Below are positions 14,643 through 17,935 of a DNA stretch of 17,935 nt, one piece after another (position 1 is the first letter of the stretch; every line of letters begins with the position of its first letter). The notes below the pieces were generated by a model that did no database searches, was not told where the DNA came from, and saw nothing but the letters and a program-made list of their open reading frames with translations. Origin of the DNA: CAYUKK01 sp964445305 (GTDB taxonomy: Bacteria > Acidobacteriota > Aminicenantia > Aminicenantales > UBA8522); the NCBI GenBank assembly GCA_964445305.1, contig CAYUKK010000009.1, positions 1-17,935 of the forward strand, read 5' to 3'. The position numbers and the translations under genes are program-made.

Positions 14643-15522
14643 CTACTTTGAGCTTTTTCCTCTCGAACCAGCGATAACCCGAACGGGTCATGTAAAAACC
14701 GAAAAAGATGATGACGGCCCCGGCCACCTGATAGATGGTCACCCGCTCAGCCAGAAAAAAGTGGGCAAAGAAAACGGTAAGCACCGGTGTGATGTTGCTG
14801 TAGATGCCCGTTTTGGTGTTTCCCACCCGACGCACGGACGAATACCAGATGAGGTAGCCTAAGGCGATGGCGAAGACAGCTGAAAAAAGGAGAAGTGCCC
14901 AGCTTCTCCGGGACAAAGAGGCCCAGGAAAAGCGGCCGATATCCGGCGCGGCCACGGCGAGGTAGAACAAGGTCCCGCTGGCAAGCGTGAGGGTGGTCAG
15001 CTTGAGGGGAGAAAACCGGTCGAGGAGAGGCTTTGAAAAAACCGTGTAGGTGGCCCAGCAAAGATTGCCCAGGAGAATAAAAAGGTTGCCTCTCAGCTCT
15101 TGACCGGTCAGGCTCAAGCTGAATGAAGGGCCAAAAAGGATGAGATAGAGCCCACCAAAAGAGGTGAAGATGCCCATCCAGCCAGCCCAGTGGATTCTTT
15201 CGCGGATGAAGATAGCGCTCATCAAGGCAATGAAAATCGGCGTCGTCGTCATGATGAGCGACGTGTTCGAGGCTGTCGTCCGCTCGATGCCGTTGATGAA
15301 GAGGGTCTGGTAAAACGTGTTCCCGATAACGCCGAGGACAAGCACTTTGGGCCAGTCTCGCCCGCGAAGAGAGAGACCCCCTTCTTTTTTCCAGAGAAAC
15401 AGAACAAGAAGAAGGGAGGCCAGGCTTAGACGGACTCCGTTGAAGGCATGGGGAGAAAACTCTCGCAGCGCCACCTTGACCACGGAAAAGTTCACGGCCC
15501 AGATGAGGACAGTAAAGAACAT
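14605..15522 (-). CDS. EamA/DMT-superfamily transporter
   Basis: About 305 residues from the ATG at 15522. The protein is very hydrophobic, with about ten membrane helices, and starts directly in the first (MFFTVLIWAVNFSVVKVAL), the usual EamA start. The second half repeats the first (LLGNLCWATYTVFSKPLLDR resembles helix 1), as in two-EamA-domain proteins of about 300 residues. The frame is open to 15708, but that part runs inside queF and is not EamA-like. No clear ribosome site precedes 15522, so the start is uncertain and may depend on coupling to queF, whose stop is 31 bases upstream. Family members export or import amino acids, nucleobases or other metabolites; the substrate here is unknown. 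The tail overlaps queE in the opposite direction. Confidence 0.85.
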   Translation of the reverse strand: MFFTVLIWAVNFSVVKVALREFSPHAFNGVRLSLASLLLVLFLWKKEGGLSLRGRDWPKVLVLGVIGNTFYQTLFINGIERTTASNTSLIMTTTPIFIALMSAIFIRERIHWAGWMGIFTSFGGLYLILFGPSFSLSLTGQELRGNLFILLGNLCWATYTVFSKPLLDRFSPLKLTTLTLASGTLFYLAVAAPDIGRFSWASLSRRSWALLLFSAVFAIALGYLIWYSSVRRVGNTKTGIYSNITPVLTVFFAHFFLAERVTIYQVAGAVIIFFGFYMTRSGYRWFERKKLKVVSEDREFCGPEG

Positions 15523-15553
15523 GAGCAGGTCGGTGGTGGTGAACTCAGAGTTG

Positions 15554-15979
15554 TTAAGCCTGGCCGGAGTTTTTTCCAGGGCGGGGATATTGGGCTTCGA
15601 CAACGGACTTGATTCCTCCTCTCGGGTTGAACTCGCCGATAACCGTGGCTCTTTTCGGCCGGCAGGCCCGGACAACATCGTTGAGGATGCGGTTGACTGC
15701 GTTCTCATAAAAAATGCCCAAGTTTCGGTAACCCAGGATATAGTTTTTCAGCGACTTGAGCTCCAGACACGAGTCCTTGGGCACATACTGGATCGTGATA
15801 GTGCCAAAATCCGGAAGCCCGGTCTTCGGGCAGACAGAAGTGAACTCGGGGATTTCTATCCTTATTTCATAATCTGGAAATTGGTTCGGAAAGGTGGCCA
15901 GCCGCGGAAGCCTGGCCTTGAGACCACTCCTGGCTTCTTTCTCGCCATAGCCAGAACTCTTTCGACGGCTCTTCTTCAT
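15554..15979 (-). CDS. queF: NADPH-dependent preQ0 reductase
   Basis: 141 residues, the short single-domain (Bacillus-type) form. QueF reduces the nitrile of preQ0 to the amine of preQ1 with NADPH. The nucleophilic C50 and D57 are in FTSVCPKTGLPDFG, and the QueF motif ELKSLKNYILGYRNLGIFYE follows (73-92). GAGG seven bases before the ATG at 15979 supports that start; a TTG at 15985 is possible. The gene stands apart from queCDE in the opposite direction, with its own promoter, and heads a unit with the transporter. Its presence indicates that preQ0 made here goes on to preQ1 and queuosine. Confidence 0.95.
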   Translation of the reverse strand: MKKSRRKSSGYGEKEARSGLKARLPRLATFPNQFPDYEIRIEIPEFTSVCPKTGLPDFGTITIQYVPKDSCLELKSLKNYILGYRNLGIFYENAVNRILNDVVRACRPKRATVIGEFNPRGGIKSVVEAQYPRPGKNSGQA

Positions 15980-15998
15980 CGCCAAGCCTCGGTCATGC

Positions 15999-16027
15999 AG
16001 TATAGCTTAACCTTTTCTTAAAGACAA
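15999..16027 (-). promoter_or_regulatory. Promoter of queF and the transporter
   Basis: Minus strand: TTGTCT (16022-16027), a 17-base spacer, TATACT (15999-16004). That is nine of twelve consensus bases with ideal spacing. It lies in the divergent gap with fur and does not overlap the Fur-like palindrome at 16079-16099, about 50 bases upstream. Confidence 0.55.
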
Positions 16028-16071
16028 TCCTCCGCTTCCTCACCCGAATATCCACGGTCCTTAATTCGAGG

Positions 16072-16100
16072 TTGCTATTGAAAATAATTTTTATTATCAT
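16072..16100 (+). promoter_or_regulatory. Tentative fur promoter
   Basis: TTGCTA (16072-16077), a 17-base spacer, TATCAT (16095-16100). Transcription from it would begin about six bases before the fur ATG and would omit the GGAAG at 16101-16105 that looks like the ribosome site, so either the message is nearly leaderless or the real promoter is elsewhere. Confidence 0.3.
16079..16099. promoter_or_regulatory. Fur/PerR-like operator
   Basis: A 21-base AT-rich palindrome, TGAAAAT at the left and ATTATCA at the right around a T-rich centre. Eight of ten base pairs match as an inverted repeat. The right half equals the TGATAAT half-site of Fur boxes. It covers the tentative fur promoter, which fits negative autoregulation. 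Whether iron, zinc, manganese or peroxide is the signal cannot be told. Confidence 0.5.
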
Positions 16101-16112
16101 GGAAGCTTCGAC

Positions 16113-16565
16113 ATGCCTGGACCTCATCACTGGAGACATCAGTTCCGAAGGCAGGTTTGCCGCTGGACTTTGCCCCGCCAGGCCATCCTCGACCTTCTCA
16201 GCCGCACCCCTGGTCATCTGACGGCCAAGGAGATTTATTCCTCGCTCCATCGGTCCCATCCCGGCCTCGGCTTGACCACCGTCTACCGCACTCTTGACCT
16301 GCTGGTTCGTTCCGGGCTCGTCAGCCGGTTCTCGTTCGGGAGCGGAGAAAGCCGCTACGAGTTCAACCCGGCGGAAAAAAAGGAACACCACCACCATCTC
16401 ATCTGCACGCGCTGCGGCCAGGTCATCAACTACCGCGATTTCGTCGATGAAGAGCTCGAGCTCATCAAGAAAACCGAAGAGAGCCTGGCCAAGAAATACA
16501 AATTTGTCATCCACGACCACAACATCGAATTTTACGGCCTGTGCGAAAAGTGCCGCCAAGCATAG
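16113..16565 (+). CDS. Fur-family metal-dependent regulator
   Basis: 150 residues. A winged-helix DNA-binding domain (about 15-85) has the recognition helix GLTTVYRTLDLL (53-64). The dimerisation domain carries a histidine-rich metal site (EHHHHLICTRC, 91-101, and HDH at 134-136) and two CXXC pairs, C98/C101 and C144/C147, which hold structural zinc in Fur and PerR. Fur, Zur, Mur and PerR subtypes cannot be separated with confidence by eye. GGAAG lies seven bases before the ATG. A palindrome resembling a Fur box sits just upstream. The next gene, a sulfur amino acid enzyme, starts 22 bases after the stop and is probably co-transcribed. Confidence 0.92.
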   Translation: MPGPHHWRHQFRRQVCRWTLPRQAILDLLSRTPGHLTAKEIYSSLHRSHPGLGLTTVYRTLDLLVRSGLVSRFSFGSGESRYEFNPAEKKEHHHHLICTRCGQVINYRDFVDEELELIKKTEESLAKKYKFVIHDHNIEFYGLCEKCRQA

Positions 16566-16587
16566 AAACATTCCGAGGAGGATTATC

Positions 16588-17778
16588 TTGGAAGATAAGA
16601 AAACGCAGCGCCTTCATACGAGCGTCATCCATGCCGGCCAGCACCCTGACCCGCTTTGGGGCGGCGTCTCGGTTCCCATCTTCCAGACTTCTACTTTCGC
16701 CTTTCGATCGGCCGAGCAGGGGGCAGCCAGGTTTGCCGGCGAGGAGGATGGCTATATCTACACGCGAATCGGCAACCCGACCGTGCGGTCGCTCGAGGAG
16801 TGTGTGGCCACCCTGGAGAATGGCTACGGGGGGTTGGCCACAGCCTCGGGCATGGCCGCCATCACCACTGTCTATCTCACTTATCTGAGCACCGGTTCCC
16901 ATATCATCAGCACGGCCGCTGTCTACGGTCCGACCCGTACCGTCCTCGAAAAAGAACTCAGCCGCTTTGGTGTCGCGGCCGACTTTGTCGACACCTCCTC
17001 CCTGGCCAATATTGAGTCGTGCTTGAAGTTAGAGACGAAGATGCTCTTTATCGAAACGCCGGCCAACCCGACCTTGATCTTGACCGATATCAGCGCCGCC
17101 AGCCGTCTATGCCGGGAACGGGGCCTTCTCCTCGTTGTCGACAACACCTTCTCCAGCCCCGTGCTCCAGCGCCCTCTGGATTTGGGGGCCGATATCGTCA
17201 TCCACAGCCTGACCAAGTTCCTGAACGGACACAGCGACGTTGTCGGCGGCATGATTGTGACCAAGGACGAAACGAATTACCAGCGCCTGCGCAAGGTTCT
17301 GACACTCCTGGGTGGCACCATGGACCCCCACCAGGCCTGGCTCATCCTTCGCGGTGTCAAAACGCTGGCTCTCCGTTTAGATAAGAGCCAGAGCAACGCC
17401 CTCCAGCTTGCCCGCTTCCTCGTTTCCCATCCTAAAGTAAGCTGGGTCAATTACCCGGGGCTCGAATCCCACCCCCAGCATGCCCTGGCCAAAAAGCAGA
17501 TGGACGGTTTCGGGTCGATGCTCTGTTTCGGACTTCGGGGCGGACTGGAAGCGGGAAGGCGGCTCATTAACGCCGTTAAACTCTGCACCCGGGCCGTCTC
17601 CCTCGGCGGCGTGGAAACGCTCATCGAGCATCCAGCCAGCATGACCCACGCCGGAGTCCCCGAAGAAGAAAGGAAAAAGGCGGGTATCACCGGCGACCTC
17701 GTCCGTCTCTCGGTCGGCTGCGAGGCCGTTGAAGACCTGATCGCCGATATCGAACAGGCGCTGGCCGAGCTGCCCTGA
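16588..17778 (+). CDS. Cys/Met-metabolism PLP enzyme (methionine or cystathionine gamma-lyase-like)
   Basis: 396 residues from a TTG. GAGGAGG (16575-16581) six bases upstream fixes this start; the frame extends upstream to 16294, but only through the fur gene in another frame. The PLP lysine is K210 (HSLTKFLNGH), with D185 (VVDNTFS), Y58 and R60 (YIYTRIGNPT) and Y113 at expected cofactor positions. The C-terminus (EHPASMTHAGVPEEERKKAG) resembles methionine gamma-lyases, which release methanethiol and ammonia from methionine. However, the cysteine characteristic of P. putida methionine gamma-lyase (C116) is proline here (P115, in AVYGPTRTV), so cystathionine gamma-lyase, gamma-synthase or O-acetylhomoserine sulfhydrylase activity remains possible. 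Co-transcription with the Fur-type regulator suggests metal- or redox-controlled sulfur supply. Confidence 0.88.
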   Translation: MEDKKTQRLHTSVIHAGQHPDPLWGGVSVPIFQTSTFAFRSAEQGAARFAGEEDGYIYTRIGNPTVRSLEECVATLENGYGGLATASGMAAITTVYLTYLSTGSHIISTAAVYGPTRTVLEKELSRFGVAADFVDTSSLANIESCLKLETKMLFIETPANPTLILTDISAASRLCRERGLLLVVDNTFSSPVLQRPLDLGADIVIHSLTKFLNGHSDVVGGMIVTKDETNYQRLRKVLTLLGGTMDPHQAWLILRGVKTLALRLDKSQSNALQLARFLVSHPKVSWVNYPGLESHPQHALAKKQMDGFGSMLCFGLRGGLEAGRRLINAVKLCTRAVSLGGVETLIEHPASMTHAGVPEEERKKAGITGDLVRLSVGCEAVEDLIADIEQALAELP

Positions 17779-17852
17779 ACACGGGTCAGGAGCGCTTGCC
17801 TTTTGGAAGCAACTCGTTTATCCTAAAGCCTCGACTCCAGGGAGAAAGAGTG

Positions 17853-17935
17853 ATGTCCGAAGAAAACGAAGACCTGGAAGAATTCACGCGGAAGCTCCAG
17901 GAAGAAATCCTGGAGCAAATCAAGAAAAGGTACTC
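17853..17935 (+). CDS. Start of a gene cut by the window edge
   Basis: ATG at 17853 with GGGAG (17840-17844) nearby; 27 complete codons are visible. They encode a very acidic helix beginning MSEENEDLEEFTRKLQEEIL. NifU-like iron-sulfur scaffold proteins can begin with a similar stretch, which would fit the many Fe-S proteins here, but this is too little sequence for more than a guess. Confidence 0.45.
   Translation, partial: MSEENEDLEEFTRKLQEEILEQIKKRY

Noticed and set aside
16294..16587. A 98-residue upstream extension of the PLP enzyme.
   Set aside because: It is the fur gene read out of frame. The TTG at 16588 follows a near-perfect ribosome site and gives the family N-terminus.
17779..17852. 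Terminator after the PLP enzyme (TTGC...GCAA near 17798-17814).
   Set aside because: The stem is only about four pairs with a large loop and has no T-tract.
1..17935. CRISPR arrays, tRNA or rRNA genes, phage genes, transposases.
   Set aside because: I saw no regularly spaced short repeats, no cloverleaf or rRNA-like stretch, and no integrase or transposase domain among the open frames.

Overview
The window is a moderately GC-rich bacterial chromosome segment with short intergenic gaps. A complete V-type (not F-type) ATPase operon with a sodium-type c-ring signature, a Tat-exported aldo/keto reductase carrying iron-sulfur clusters, a multiheme cytochrome c and a de novo queuosine-precursor pathway together suggest an anaerobic or microaerophilic bacterium. 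By gene content I would guess the Aminicenantes/Acidobacteriota neighbourhood. That placement is inference and needs a homology search.

Layout. (1) 8-1381, minus: exported multiheme cytochrome c, preceded by a good sigma-70-like promoter. (2) 1448-2069: non-coding region holding copy A of a dispersed intergenic repeat, interrupted by a roughly 195-bp palindrome-rich insert flanked by a 6-bp direct repeat. (3) 2070-3302, plus: Tat-secreted aldo/keto reductase with two C-terminal 4Fe-4S motifs. (4) 3325-11426, minus: nine-gene V-type ATPase operon transcribed G(H)-I-K-E-C-F-A-B-D. (5) 11427-11908: operon promoter and copy B of the dispersed repeat. (6) 11909-12841, minus: an unrecognised 310-residue protein built of about five internal repeats. 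(7) 12996-14642, plus: queC-queD-queE, overlapping head to tail. (8) 14605-15979, minus: queF followed by an EamA/DMT-family transporter. (9) 16113-17778, plus: a Fur-family regulator and a Cys/Met-metabolism PLP enzyme, with a Fur-like palindrome upstream. (10) 17853-end, plus: the start of one further gene.

How the genes work together. The V-ATPase genes encode all nine subunits usual for bacterial and archaeal enzymes; residues in subunit K match the Na+ site of Enterococcus hirae NtpK, so the machine probably couples ATP to Na+ rather than H+. QueD, QueE and QueC convert dihydroneopterin triphosphate to preQ0, and QueF reduces preQ0 to preQ1, the precursor for queuosine in tRNA. The transporter downstream of queF could move a related small molecule, but that is a guess. 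The cytochrome and the reductase point to redox chemistry at the cell surface.

The most unusual material is non-coding: two diverged copies (about 250 bp) of a repeat with an invariant GAAA-capped hairpin, both in the same orientation and both 46-47 bp from the -10 box of a minus-strand promoter, one copy split by a small transposon-like insert. The repeat-built protein at 11909-12841 is the best candidate for a new protein family.
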